A stretch of 64,000 nucleotides of DNA from Platanthera guangdongensis (lineage: Eukaryota > Streptophyta > Magnoliopsida > Asparagales > Orchidaceae), in NCBI GenBank assembly GCA_039583875.1, contig CM077151.1, positions 23,740,208 to 23,804,207 on the forward strand. The letters run 5' to 3'. Each line of letters opens with the position of its first letter. Within the stretch, counting starts at the first letter, position 1. Of the stretch, positions 53,432 to 64,000 are shown one piece after another. Position numbers and translations under genes: made by a program. The notes under the pieces are model-generated. The model saw only the letters and a list, made by a program, of their open reading frames with translations. It did no database searches and was not told where the DNA came from.

Positions 53432-55110
53432 GGTTCCGAGGGACAGTGCTTCGCCAAAGTCGATGCGACTTTTATCGACTATGAACCTTGTTTGAGTGAC
53501 TAGTTGGAAAAAACGCTTCAGAATTTTGCCGAATGTGTATGTTATGATACCCTACCCACTGGAGCCGATTTAAAATCCTCCTTTAGTTTACATCGCGATC
53601 ACGGAGGGATGTCTGAAGGCAGGCTTTCAGATCCCTCCCACTGATGAAACCATTGTAGTTTTTCAGTTTTGCGACGTTTCGGTCACGCAATTCTTCCTAG
53701 TGGGGCAGACGAGGATTATGGAACTGCTTTACTTCTTTTGAGAGCACGGCTCCCCGATATTGGTTCGACTTTTTCACGAGTGGTGCATAGTCTGTCTTGA
53801 CTCTAGCGACCGGGTTGAGGTGCGGAACAATAAGAAGTAGCTGTCATCTAAAGACAAAACTGACTATCATCGCGGGAGAACGTTGTTTGGGTTTATTAAA
53901 ATCCCATGGAGGCTGCCTGAGGCCTGGCATGATCCTTTGGACCGCTGTCGCCGCCTCGCGGGGAGGAAGTACGACTTTTTATTGTTGTTTGGTTTCGAGG
54001 ATCCACACGAGTTGAGTGCGGCTCTTTACAAGATTAGCGCTTTTGTTGTCGAGAAATGGCCGGTTCTTGCAGGTCTTTTGATGGATGCGGAGCGGAGTTG
54101 TGCCATGTCATTGGAGCGCAGAAAGAAGAGAAAGCTAGATTTTTTGCAGCGACGGGGCAAAGGCGGTCCGTCCACTACTGCCCCTGAGGTTGTTGTTGAG
54201 GTCGCTCACAATTATCCGGACAACCTTGATATTGATTCACTGCCTATAGAGACCGAGGATACCCTGGAGCTTCCTGCGATTGAGTCAGCTTCTCGATAGG
54301 TTTCTGAGCTGCCACTAGTGACAGCGAAGGGGAAGGGGAGGGAATGCTCTCCTTGTCGGGCGCTTCTCCCAAAGGCCGTTTGTTACACCCTCTCAGTGTT
54401 TTTCCACCTTTAATTTATGTTGTGTATTGGTATAATTAATTCCTTGCGTTTACAATTGGACGAGAAGCGTGACATCGTGATTTCCTGAAATGATAATTAC
54501 GTGACCACAAAAGATGATTTTCTCCCCTTGCGGACTAAAATGATGGCATCTGAGGACTTTTTGTCGACTGTTCGGAAGAAGAAGAAAGAAGTCATCTTCT
54601 TATTGGTTAATGCAGAGTCACAACTATCTTCTTCTCGGACTGAGGTTGAGACTCTTTCGGGGAAGCCGAGCGTAGCCGATGCAGAGGTCATCGCTCTTCC
54701 CCGGAGGCTAGTTGCAGTTGAGGTGACCCTGGCGGAGTCACTCTATTGCGCACTTGCACCGAGACGACCGATGCTATGGTGTCTCAGCAAGAGGCGGAGG
54801 TAGAACAATTGAAGAAATAGAAGGCTTAGTTGATCGTAGAGCTGAAGTATGTCGAGATTGTGTGGGTGTCCACGGTGGTCGAGTACCAGGGGCCCCATGA
54901 CTTTGAGGTGGAGCGGTCCCGCATTACAGAGGAGACCCGCTCTGAGATGATGTCGACCTATATTGACTCGCTTGTGTAAGATGAGTGCAATGTTGCGTAC
55001 TGCTTGGGATTCGACAAGGGGTTTCATGCTACTCAGAGGTTACTGGAGCGCGACGATCTGGGCGTAGAGGATGCCTCAGATGATGATACTGACATCGACG
55101 TTAAGGGATG
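53432..55110 (+). pseudogene. Transposon-associated ORF (PF04195-like), probable antisense ORF of a Tat-lineage element
   Basis: The frame with YIAITEGCLKAGFQIPPTDE, DVSVTQFFLVGQTRIMELLY, HEWCIVCLDSSDRV and TLFGFIKIPWRLPEAWHDPL resembles the putative gypsy-type transposon domain found in large plant gypsy elements. Three in-frame stops (TAA, TGA, TAG between about 53570 and 53830) precede an open stretch of 138 codons to 54299. A second part (54500-55110), rich in Glu/Lys/Leu and coiled-coil-like, reads LSTVRKKKKEVIFLLVNAES, EVERSRITEETRSEMMSTYI and YCLGFDKGFHATQRLLERDD and ends in an acidic tail. It lies opposite in strand to the gag-protease relic at 63 kb. Confidence 0.6.
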
Positions 55111-55424
55111 ATCCTATGGACCCCCTTTTCCCTTATTTATTTGCCATGCTTTACTTTACATTGTAGGTGCGCATCTACATCGTTGCATGTTTTTTTAAGA
55201 TGATGTGGCCCATGGGGTAACATTCATTTGAATGAAGACCCCTTTTGCTTTTGGCTCCTTCGTGTTCTGGCTGTGCTTTGTTGTTGTTTTTGGTGCGTGT
55301 GCGCTTTTGACTTTGTAGCGCCTAGCTCGAGTGTTGGTGCTTTGAACAACTCGCTAGGGAGAGATATTTGTTCACTTATATCTTTGGGAGGTCCGAAGGC
55401 CGCTTAGGAATTGGAGGTGAGGAT
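55111..55424. other. Spacer between ORF and tandem array
   Basis: T/G-rich sequence with no gene recognised. Confidence 0.4.
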
Positions 55425-55752
55425 CCCATGTTTGTTCGTGCCTTAGGAAGAATAGGGTTTGTCCCGGTGGAGGTGATGCAGAACGTCTGTTTGTTCTTAT
55501 CTCAGGAGAATTGGGGTTCGTCCAGGTAGAGACGACGAAGAACCTTTTGTTCATTCATGACTTAGGAGAATCTGGGTTCATCTAGGTGGAGGTGGTGAAG
55601 AACATTTGTTTGTTCGCGCCTCAAGAGAATAAGGGTTCGTCCAGATGAAGGCGGTGAAGAAACTTTATTCATTCGAGTCTTAGGATAACCGAGGCTCGCC
55701 TGGGTAGAGGTGACAAAGAGTCTTTATTCACTTGCACCTCAAGAGTACCGTG
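55425..55752. repeat. 59-bp tandem array, left part
   Basis: About five and a half diverged copies of a unit like GTTCGTTCGCGCCTCAGG / AGAACTAGGGTTTGTCC / AGGTGGAGGTGGCGAA / GAACCTTT. The array breaks in mid-unit at the transposon start and resumes in phase at 62044. Confidence 0.9.
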
Positions 55753-57937
55753 TGTGAGGCCCCCATTTTAGACCTCACATAAGTCTGTATAAGCTATGTT
55801 CATAACATTCATCCCAGGGTGAAGTGACCAGTGAGAATTGAATAAAAACACATAATAAAAACGTACCTCATAATTTGAAGTCTACCATGAGTCTTTTTGG
55901 TCTTTCCACGATCAACTTCATGTTTCTTTACGTTCCCAAAGTCATGTCAAGTATCTGAACAAAAATGGCGACGGGCTTAGTCATAAAAATATGACTAAGT
56001 GAAGTGAATATCTCTTTATTTGTTGTACATATAATATGAAGGATTAAACATATCAGTAAACATATTTCTATACTAATTTGTTTCTGTACCAATAATGAAA
56101 CTGTATAACAATATTCTAACTAAAATATTAGTAATCATAAAACAATATAAACAGTTATTGAACAATAATCTTCAGTAGTTATATACTAGTATTATTGTAA
56201 GAAAGAAAACATGTAACAATGTAATCATGAAAGCAATGCAAGTATGAAAAGTATACCAGTATCAGTGCAAGAATGTAAGCTATGAGACAATGTAATCATG
56301 AAATCAATGTAACTGTAAAACCATATCAGTCTCGCATGTTTATTAGCAATGTATTATTGTAACTGTATAGCTGTACGTTCTTATGCTATCTTTTCATCTT
56401 TTACGTTAAGTAATGTTAAGGATACAGTTACAGTATCGGTATTTATATTTCAGCATTTCAGACTTTGGGCCCGACCTCTCGGGGTCTACAGTGTCCAAAT
56501 TAGTACGTTCAACACGCGTCTATGCCTTTCGGCCGACTGATTTGGCAAACTATCAGTATCCTTTATGCGCATTCACGTTCAGGTATACCTTTAACATTTC
56601 CACGCATCGATGCATTTTTATTTATATTTGTTGTATACAATTCGTTAATATACTTAGGGTTTGTTTGTTTAGTAATCCCCTCAAAAGCTAATCAACTATT
56701 TGTGTTTACATAACTCAAATCTAACACATCTCTCTTAACAGCCAACTAATTAAAACAAAAACTCATTAAGTACTTGACTGGCCATTAATAAATAAAGCAA
56801 AGCCCCATCCAAAAACAGTGGCTATCATGAGATTTCCTCCTATCAAAACAGTCAGCAAATTACAAGGAACCAGTACAACCGTCGGCCAAAGGGGCAAGAA
56901 GAATTCCCATACAAGTGACACCCAACAGAACACATAACAGTTTACTGCATTAAACAGGCTGACAGTACCATACAAGCCGCCAATCGACTCATAACAGTTT
57001 ACTGCTTTGCAAGTAACAATCAAAATAAAAAGGCCAAGCCAAAACCAGTTACGCTCAAACAGTCGGCCACACATAAAACCACTATAACCAAAAGAGAAAC
57101 AAATGCCATGTACCAATCGGTATGCACAACTAGGAGCTAACCTGTAAAACTACAAATTTCCCCTAATAATCCTTTATCTTTTCACATCTACGTAGGTAAA
57201 ACCAAAATGACCGGCCAACTAACAAGTAAAACAACCGGCTATTGAACAATAATAACCAGATCTCAAATTAAAAACCCTCTATTACCCTGATACCAATGTT
57301 TAACTCAAATCAAAGTAAACCATGAAAGATGACAAAAGAAATATTATTTACCTTTCTAGGCATAGATTCTACTAGCAGATACAAGCCCGACGAAGCCTAA
57401 TTCACATGAAGCCTTTCCAACCCCCAATCCCAGCAATACCCAAAGAATTCCATGAGATTTCGTGAGTTTAAGAGATGGGGAGGAGGAAGAAGGTGAAAAC
57501 CTCGTGAGCCCTAGCTTCGAGTCCGACCGACAACACTCCAGGAGCAGAAATGAGATATGTATCAGGAAAGAGGACAACCAAATTATATATTGATATCACT
57601 AGGAATGCCACCGCCATCAAGTAAATTAAATTTAGAGCTTATTAAGCCTCTTAATAATCCAACTCAATAATAAAGTAACAATACAACCGATTTATAGCAG
57701 TCATTTACCAATATACATTTCTATGTTTAGATTACCACCAGTTATAAACAAAATAAATTAAAACAACTTCATATTCCACTTAAAACAAATCGAGCGCCGC
57801 AAAACTTCAAAAGTCTTCAAACTCAATTTTCAAAGCGACGTCGAATTAACACTGGTTTTTTTTATTTTCATCATAGGGGATATTGATTATTCAAATTTAT
57901 TATTCATTTGGGTCAGTTCGTGTTTTGGGCCGTTACA
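55753..57937 (-). mobile_element. 3' LTR of the LARD-like element (2,185 bp)
   Basis: Aligns along its whole length with 59560-62043 except for a missing block of about 300 bases near 56690, where the partner carries 60498-60800. The missing block lies between two AAGCTA motifs, as expected for a small deletion between short repeats. Confidence 0.93.
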
Positions 57938-57951
57938 AATTCTTCCCCACT
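57938..57951 (-). promoter_or_regulatory. Polypurine tract of the LARD-like element
   Basis: The minus strand reads AGTGGGGAAGAATT, abutting the LTR start TGTAACGGCC. It primes plus-strand DNA synthesis. Confidence 0.9.
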
Positions 57952-59542
57952 TATAAAAATTTTCGTCCTCGAAAATAGGACGCGAGACCAATGCGAACAT
58001 GAGTTCAACTTGACTTGATATAACAAATGAGTTATTAGCCTTGCTCACTCATATGAGCACATTTGGGTCGTTGAATCATCCTTATCATAATCACTTTTGC
58101 CATTACTTACATTTTCATGAAATCTAGTTATTGTTCGCTTTCTGTAATTTAGAAAGAATCATTAACCTGTAAGCCGTTACAGACATTAATAATATTATAG
58201 CTGTGTTTCATGAAACATTTAACACATTTCATAAAACACATTTATAGTTCTTTCTTTTTCTGATGTTCACATCTTTTTGGCGTTAAGTTCATGAATCAAT
58301 TTCATGTTGGATCTCATCTTCCATACATATTAACATTGCCTTTTCATCTTTCATGCAAATAACTTGACGAACACAAATCCATTCTATTTTACCGTGTACT
58401 TTCAATGTCGTCGTCTTATCACATTCAATCTTTGAAACTCGTTACGCCAACTAATATTCTATGTTATGCATAAAGTATTGAGTCAGAATATCGTCATATG
58501 ACAATGCCTTATATACACTTACCGATACAATATATCCCGTGCAAGTGAAGAATTTCTTTACTTGATCATCTATTTAATCATTTTCGTTAACTCGTCTGTC
58601 ATTCTCTTTATCACTTATCATCATTCTTGTTCCTTGCATCAGTTTAGCTTTTAAAATTACATTCAGTATATCGAAGTAATCAAATTCAGCATTTAATGAT
58701 TCCTTTTTTTTCACTTATAAATTTCATTGTTCAATGCAATATTGTCATGTGTTCAACATTTTAAGTTGTAGATTTGAAATACAATATTGATTCTTTACAA
58801 TGCATTATATCGCCTTTAATTTCCAATACTTATTATTACAATTCATTATGTTTATTATCACATTCAATTTCTACTGCATATCAAGTGAAAGTGAACACTC
58901 TTTTCCCTCTAAAATCCTATATACCACCTAGGATGAAAGTGAAGTTACTATGCATATTCACTTTCTTAATTGTTGCATATCCATCATAACATTTGTCGTT
59001 ACATTTCGTCTTTCATGATCATGATCGCCAATGCAAATAAGTTTTAACATTTTGACAATGAATGCAATTATTTAACTTTCCTACGGATATTGGACAGTGT
59101 CTACTTTGAAACTAAACAAGTGTCTATTTTAGTGTGTTAGAGGTTTGAGCCCATCATTTATACACTCTTCATTTCTTGTTCCAATAACAGGTTTCCCTTA
59201 AAAAAAATTCGGCATCACTCATTTTGCACCCAATCCATGGTCAAAGTCTTCATCTATCCATCGCAGCTAAAATAGGACAACACAATCGTCCCTTAACATG
59301 CCCAACCGCTAGTAGAGTACATCGTATAATTAAAGTTATTTCTATTTGTAAGCATTTGAGTTCATTAGGCTATCTCGTGCAGTAGGAGCCATATCAATTT
59401 TCATTTCCCTCTTGTGTATCTCTCGTTATATTCGTGTATCTCTCGTTATGAAAAATCATTTCCATTTCTATGTGCGATCCTCTGAACGTCTTATCATATG
59501 TAATTATTCAGTACTCACTGCAGCCGAACTTCTTGAAAATCT
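57952..59542 (-). other. Non-coding internal region of the LARD-like element
   Basis: About 1.6 kb, AT-rich, with no frame above 71 codons and no gag or pol motif on either strand. The part next to the primer site reads TTTTCAAGAAGTTCGGCTGC on the minus strand, comparable to TTTTCAATTGCACC in the Tekay-like element. Confidence 0.85.
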
Positions 59543-59555
59543 GGCTCTGATACCA
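59543..59555 (-). promoter_or_regulatory. tRNA-iMet primer binding site of the LARD-like element
   Basis: The minus strand reads TGGTATCAGAGCC, four bases from the LTR end at 59560. Confidence 0.95.
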
Positions 59556-59559
59556 ATTA

Positions 59560-62043
59560 TGAGGCCCCCATTTTAGACCTCACATAAGTCTGTATAAGCT
59601 ATGTTCATAACATTCATTCCAGGGTGAAGTAAGGCCAGTGAGCACAGAATAAAACACATAATAAAAACGTACCTCATAATTTGAAATCTTCCATGAGTTT
59701 TTTTTCGGTCTTTCCACGATCAACTTCATGTTTCTTTACGTTCTCAAAGTCATGTCAAGTACCTGAACAAAAATGGCGACGGGCTTAGTAATAAAAATAT
59801 GACTAAGTGAGGTGAATATCTCTTTATTTGTTGTACATATAATATGAATGATTAAACATATCAGTAAACATATTTCTATACTAACATGTTTCTGTACCAG
59901 TAATGAAACTATATAGCAATATTCTAACTAAAATGTTAGTAACCATAAAACAATATAAACAGTTATTAAACAATAATCTTCAGTAGCTATATACTAGTAT
60001 CAGTGTAAGAAAGAAAACTATGTAACAATATAATCATAAAAGCAGTGTAAGTATGAAAAGTATATCAGTATCAGTGCAAGAATGTAAGCTATGAGACAAT
60101 GTAATCATGAAATCAATGTAACTGTAAAACCGTATCAGTCTCGCATGTTTATTAGCACTGTATCAATGTAATTGTATAGCTGTACGTTCTTATGCTATCT
60201 TTTCATCTTTTACGTTAGGTAATGTTAAGGGTACAGTTACAGTATCAATATTTATATTTCAGTATTTCAGTCTTTGGGCCCGACCCCTCGGGGTCTACAG
60301 TGTCCAAAGCAGTACGTTCAACACGCGTCTATGCCTTTCGACCGACTAATTTGGCAAACCATCAGTATCCTTTATGCGCATTTACGTTCAGGTATACCCT
60401 TAACATTTCCATACATTGATGCATTTTTATTTATGTTTGTTGTATACAATTCGTTAATATACTTATGGTTTGTTTGTTTAGTAATTCCCTCAGAAGCTAA
60501 TCGCCTGTTTGCCTTTGTACAAGGTCATACATAATAGCAATAATCATTATCAGTGATTTTATTATTCCATGCTAGCAATAAGCAGTTAGTCATGAAAAAG
60601 GGAGCAATAAAGTATAAAATTAAACAGGTAGCTCTCACCATCAACCGTTTTTTCCTTTTCGCAACTCATTTCATTGTAGCGTATACTTTGAGATATCATC
60701 TTTCGCGATATCTGTATAGAATTCATATCATTTATCGAGGTTGCACCTTGCTATAGTTACAATGTTCATTAAGATGATGACATCATTTGGAAGCTACGCA
60801 ACCAAGTATTTGTGTTAACATAACAAAAATCTAACACATCTCTCTTAACAGACAACTAATTAAAACAAAAACTCATTAAATACTTGATTGGCCATTAATA
60901 AATAAAGCAAATTCCCATCCAAAAACAGTGTTATCATGAGATTTCCTCCTATCAAAATAGTCAACAAATTACAAGGAACCAGAACAACCGTCGGCCAAGG
61001 GGGCAAGAAGAATTCCCAAATAAGTGACACCCAACAGAACACATAACAGTTTAATGTATTAAACAGGCTGACAGTACCATACAAGCCGCCAGTCGTCTCA
61101 TAACAGTTTACTGCTTTGCAAGTAACAATCAAAATAAAAAAGGCCAAGCCAAAACCAGTTAAGCTCAAACAACCGGCGACACATAAAACCACTATAACCA
61201 AAAGAGAAACGCATGTCTTGTACCAATCGGTATGCACAACTAGGATCTAACCTGTAAAACTACAGATTTCACCTAATAATCCTTTATCTTTTCACATCTA
61301 TGCAGGTAAACCAAAATGACCGGCCAACTAACAAGTAAAACAATCGGCCATTGAACAATAATAACCAGATTTCAAATTAAAAACCCTCTATTACCCTGAT
61401 ACCAATGTTTAACTCAAATCAAAGTAAACCATGAAAGATGACAAAAGAAACATTATTTACCTTTCTGGGCATAGATTCTACCAGCAGATACAAGCCCGAT
61501 GAAACCTAATTCACATGAAGCCTTTCCAACCCCCAATCCCAGCAATACCCGAATTCCATGAGATTTCGTGAGTTTAAGAGAGGGGGAGGAGGAAGAAGGT
61601 GAAAACCATGTGAGCCCTAGCTTCGAGTCCAACTGACAACACTATAGGAGCAGAAATGAGATATGTATCAGGAAAGAGGACAACCGAATTATATATTGAT
61701 ATCACTAGGAATGCCACCGCCTTTAAGTAAATTAAATTTAGAGCTTATTAAGCCGCTTAATAATCCAACTCAATAATAAAGTAACAGTATAACCGATTTA
61801 TAGCAGTCATTTACGAATAAATCTTTCTATGTTTAGATTACCACCAGTTATAAATAAAATAAATTAAAACAACTTCATATTCCACTTAAAACAAATTGAG
61901 CGCCACAAAACTTCAAAAGTCTTCAAACTCAGTTTTCAAAGCGACGTCGAATTAACACTGATTTTCTTTATTTTCATCATAGGGGATATTGATTATTCAA
62001 ATTTATTATTCATTTGGGTCAGTTCGTGTTTTGGGCCTTTACA
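59560..62043 (-). mobile_element. 5' LTR of the LARD-like element (2,484 bp)
   Basis: Full-length partner of 55753-57937. It keeps the block at 60498-60800 that the other LTR has lost; part of that block (CATCTTTCGCGATATCTGTA, ATCGAGGTTGCA) also exists at 5640-5700 in the Tekay-like LTR, so it is ancestral. GGGTAAACTC-type promoter elements were not resolved. Confidence 0.93.
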
Positions 62044-62560
62044 TCGTGGTCCATTCGGGTAGAGGTGGAGAAGAACATTTGTTCGTTTGCAACTCATGAG
62101 AACTGGTGTTTATCCAAGTGAAGGTGGCGAAGAGGCTCTGTTCGTTCGCGCCTCAGGAGAACCGAGGTTCATCCATGTGGAGGTGACGAAGAACCTTTAT
62201 TCGTTCGCGTCTCATGAGAATTGGGGTTTGTCCAAGTGAAGGTGGCGAAGAACCTCCGTTCGTTCGCGCCTCAGGAGAACTAGGGTTTGTCCAGGTGGAG
62301 GTGGCGAAAAACCTTTGTTCATTCGCGGCTTAGAAGAACCAGGGTTTGTCCAGGTGAAAGTGGCGAAGAACCTTGTTTCGTGACTCAAGAGAACCGAAGT
62401 TTGTCCAAGTGGAGGTGGTGAAGAACCTTTGTTTATTCGCTCCTCAGGAGGACTAGGGTTCATCCAGTTGGAAGTGGCGAAAAACTTTTGTTTGTTTGCA
62501 CCTCAGAGAACCAGGGTCTGTCCAAGTAGAGGTGTAGACAGACCTTTGTCCATCTCGCCT
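62044..62560. repeat. 59-bp tandem array, right part
   Basis: About eight copies of the same unit as 55425-55752, some shortened. The minus-strand open frames here (HLHLDKPWFSE-type repeats) are by-products. Confidence 0.9.
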
Positions 62561-62910
62561 GGAAGGTGTAGACAGACTTTTGTCCATTTGGCCTCAAATG
62601 TGCAGAAGAACTTTCCTCTATCTCATCTGGGAGGTGCAGAAAGGCTTTCACCGATCTTGCTTGGGAGGTGCAGAAAGACTTTCGTCTATCTCGCCTAGGA
62701 GGTGCAGAAAGGCTTTCGCCGATCTTTCCTGGGAGGTGCAGAAAGGCTTTCACCGATCTTGCTTGGGAGGTGCAGAAAGGGTTTCGTCGATCTCCCTAGG
62801 GAGGTGTAGAAAGACTTTCGTCGATCTCCCCAGGGAGGTGTAGAAAGGCTTTCGTCAATCTTTCTTGGGGGGTGTAGAAAGGCTTTCGCTAATCTCGCCT
62901 GAGAGGTGAT
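62561..62910. repeat. 34-bp tandem array
   Basis: About ten copies of GAGGTGCAGAAAGGCTTTCR / CCGATCTTGCTTGG with substitutions. It follows the 59-bp array directly. Confidence 0.92.
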
Positions 62911-63050
62911 CCATCCGTCGTGGAAGAGAAATCAGATACTTCATTGCTAGAAAGGAAGATACACGTGCTTGTGAATTTTTTTCTCATGGGTTATTCTAGA
63001 TAAAACGGGGAAATCAACTAATAGTATGGGCGTGCTAGCTTAAGCCTCGC
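62911..63050. other. Short spacer between the 34-bp array and the gag-protease relic
   Basis: No feature recognised. It is far too short to hold the RT, RNase H and integrase that should follow protease on the minus strand. Confidence 0.5.
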
Positions 63051-63860
63051 CTAAACCTTCACGACTCGGGTCCCATGGAAGATACGCCATGTGAGTAGAT
63101 GTCTAACGCGATGTCTTGAGCTAGCGTGGAGCACCCTTAGCATCGGCCCCCTGAGTATGGTGTCACATGTTGAGACGTCTTGTATGATGATGAACTGAAC
63201 GTCGTATGTGGCTAGCATCAGAGGGACTCCCAGAGTTCCTGTTAGGATGATACTTCCCAAGTTGGGGATCGTCGAGTGTCATATGATGTGTGCGCCTCTC
63301 GAGCCAAGTTAAATGTCTCTCCCTGAGATTCCTAGCTAGAGTAGTGTTGATAAAAATAACACATTGGTGGATATGTCGTCATCGATCAATATCCTGGTCA
63401 CTTCGACCGGCGGGCTTCCGAGGGCCGCCTGGATGTGTTGCGGATTCGGCGAGGTTCCCAGTGCACTAGGGATGGTTTGTTGGGCCAGCTCTTAATGTTC
63501 CCTGAGAGGTGCTTCTTTGTGGTGCCGCCTTCGTCAGGCTTGTTCAGGGATGGCGGTGTGGATGTTCTTTCTCCGTTTATTTTTTTAGAAATCTGTGGCA
63601 TGCGAGCCATTCGACTTCTTCCTTTAGGAGCATGCACTTTTCTGTGTCATACTCATTCCCTTTGTGATAGTGGCAATACTGAGACTGGTCCCCCTACCCT
63701 TGGGGAGCGCCTTGGGCCTCTAAAGTTGTGGTTGGTTCTTGAGGACATACAGGACCTCTGTAAGAGAGGCGTCGAGCTTGGCAAAGTGTTGTTGCCCCCC
63801 TGCTTGCGAGGTTCCGTCGGGGTCCCGATCGTGTTTGCCGAACATCGAGTTTAGATTCCT
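63051..63860 (-). pseudogene. Gag end and protease remnant of a Tat-lineage gypsy element
   Basis: Minus-strand frames show QYCHYHKGNEYDTEKCMLLK, the C-H-H-C type knuckle (normally YCxFHxxxGHxTxxCxxLK) of Tat/Ogre-group Gag, near 63620-63670. Protease text follows: VTRILIDDDISTNVLFLSTL (normally ILVDxGSSADVLF, so the active-site DxG is lost), LGSIILTGTLGVPLMLATYD and VQFIIIQDVSTCDTILRGP. Several stops and frame changes. Pol does not follow. Confidence 0.75.
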
Positions 63861-63895
63861 TTCCTTCATCTTCCTCTAGTCGCCTTCCTCCTGTC

Positions 63896-63910
63896 GGGGG
63901 GGGGGGGGGG
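63896..63910. repeat. G15 homopolymer
   Basis: An uninterrupted run of 15 G in otherwise mixed sequence; its exact length may be a sequencing or assembly artefact. Confidence 0.9.
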
Positions 63911-64000
63911 TGCCTTGTCGGGAGCTTCTCCTCCTACGAGAGGTGCCCCGGGCCCTAGCATGGAGCGTGGCGTGGGCCAGTCCACTAAGTGATTGGTGTC

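Larger units (their letters stand above)
55753..62043 (-). mobile_element. Non-autonomous LTR retrotransposon (LARD-like), 6.3 kb
   Basis: Two long LTRs (55753-57937 and 59560-62043) with ends TGAGGCCCCC...GTTACA surround a 1.6-kb internal region with no coding capacity. Primer site and polypurine tract place the sense on the minus strand. The flanks CCGTG (55748-55752) and TCGTG (62044-62048) are a 5-bp target duplication with one change. Removing the element and one flank restores a 59-60-bp unit of the array. Its LTR blocks and primer region resemble the Tekay-like element at 1-7075, so that family is the likely source of its enzymes. Confidence 0.93.

Noticed and set aside
62561..62910. 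34-bp regular repeats that look like a CRISPR array
   Set aside because: The copies are contiguous, with no unique spacers, and the setting is a plant genome with a retrotransposon relic.
63896..63910. G15 as a functional G-quadruplex
   Set aside because: A lone homopolymer in a decayed transposon; its length may be a sequencing artefact.

Overview
The window looks like a repeat-rich, probably heterochromatic stretch of a flowering-plant nuclear genome. The evidence is plant Ty3/gypsy and Ty1/copia retrotransposons primed by initiator-Met tRNA, an L1-type LINE, PIF/Harbinger-, Mutator- and hAT-like DNA transposons, SINE tails, and captured exons of a plant PHT1 phosphate transporter. Only one locus (49,136-49,561, minus strand) looks like an ordinary host gene. 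I cannot say which plant family this is.

Layout. 1-7,075: 5' part of a minus-strand chromodomain gypsy element (Tekay/Del-like). Its pol frame is open to the window edge, with one in-frame TAG and one frameshift in gag. 7,340-15,232: a 2,631-bp unit (gypsy pol 3' end plus non-coding DNA) present three times in tandem. 15,388-15,543: a small fold-back MITE. 17,785-21,712: a decayed plus-strand chromodomain gypsy element. 24,718-33,507: a minus-strand copia element whose 5' LTR is split by a plus-strand copia element (29,757-33,432); both have perfect 5-bp target duplications. 36,376-43,010: a gene-capturing DNA transposon with long inverted repeats and PHT1 fragments; its left arm is split by an L1 LINE, which is itself interrupted by an AACCG-rich insertion. 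43,361-44,484: duplicated Harbinger transposase remnants. 44,519-46,391: a fold-back MITE split by a hAT-like element. 46,729-47,996: a Harbinger-like element filled with a 21-bp minisatellite. 48,753-48,988: a Mutator-type MITE with a perfect 9-bp target duplication. 49,136-49,900: the host-gene candidate and its promoter. 50,740-53,200: a deleted copia remnant. 53,380-64,000: what looks like a pol-less Tat-lineage gypsy derivative, with gag-protease on the minus strand, 34-bp and 59-bp tandem arrays, and an antisense ORF on the plus strand. A 6.3-kb non-autonomous LTR element (55,753-62,043), related by its LTRs to the first gypsy element, sits inside the 59-bp array.

Nothing here forms a cooperating operon or defence system. 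The interest is structural: dated nesting, non-autonomous derivatives living off related autonomous elements, exon capture, and tandem repeats carried by transposons. All readings are by eye; the similarity claims rest on recognised motifs, not on searches.
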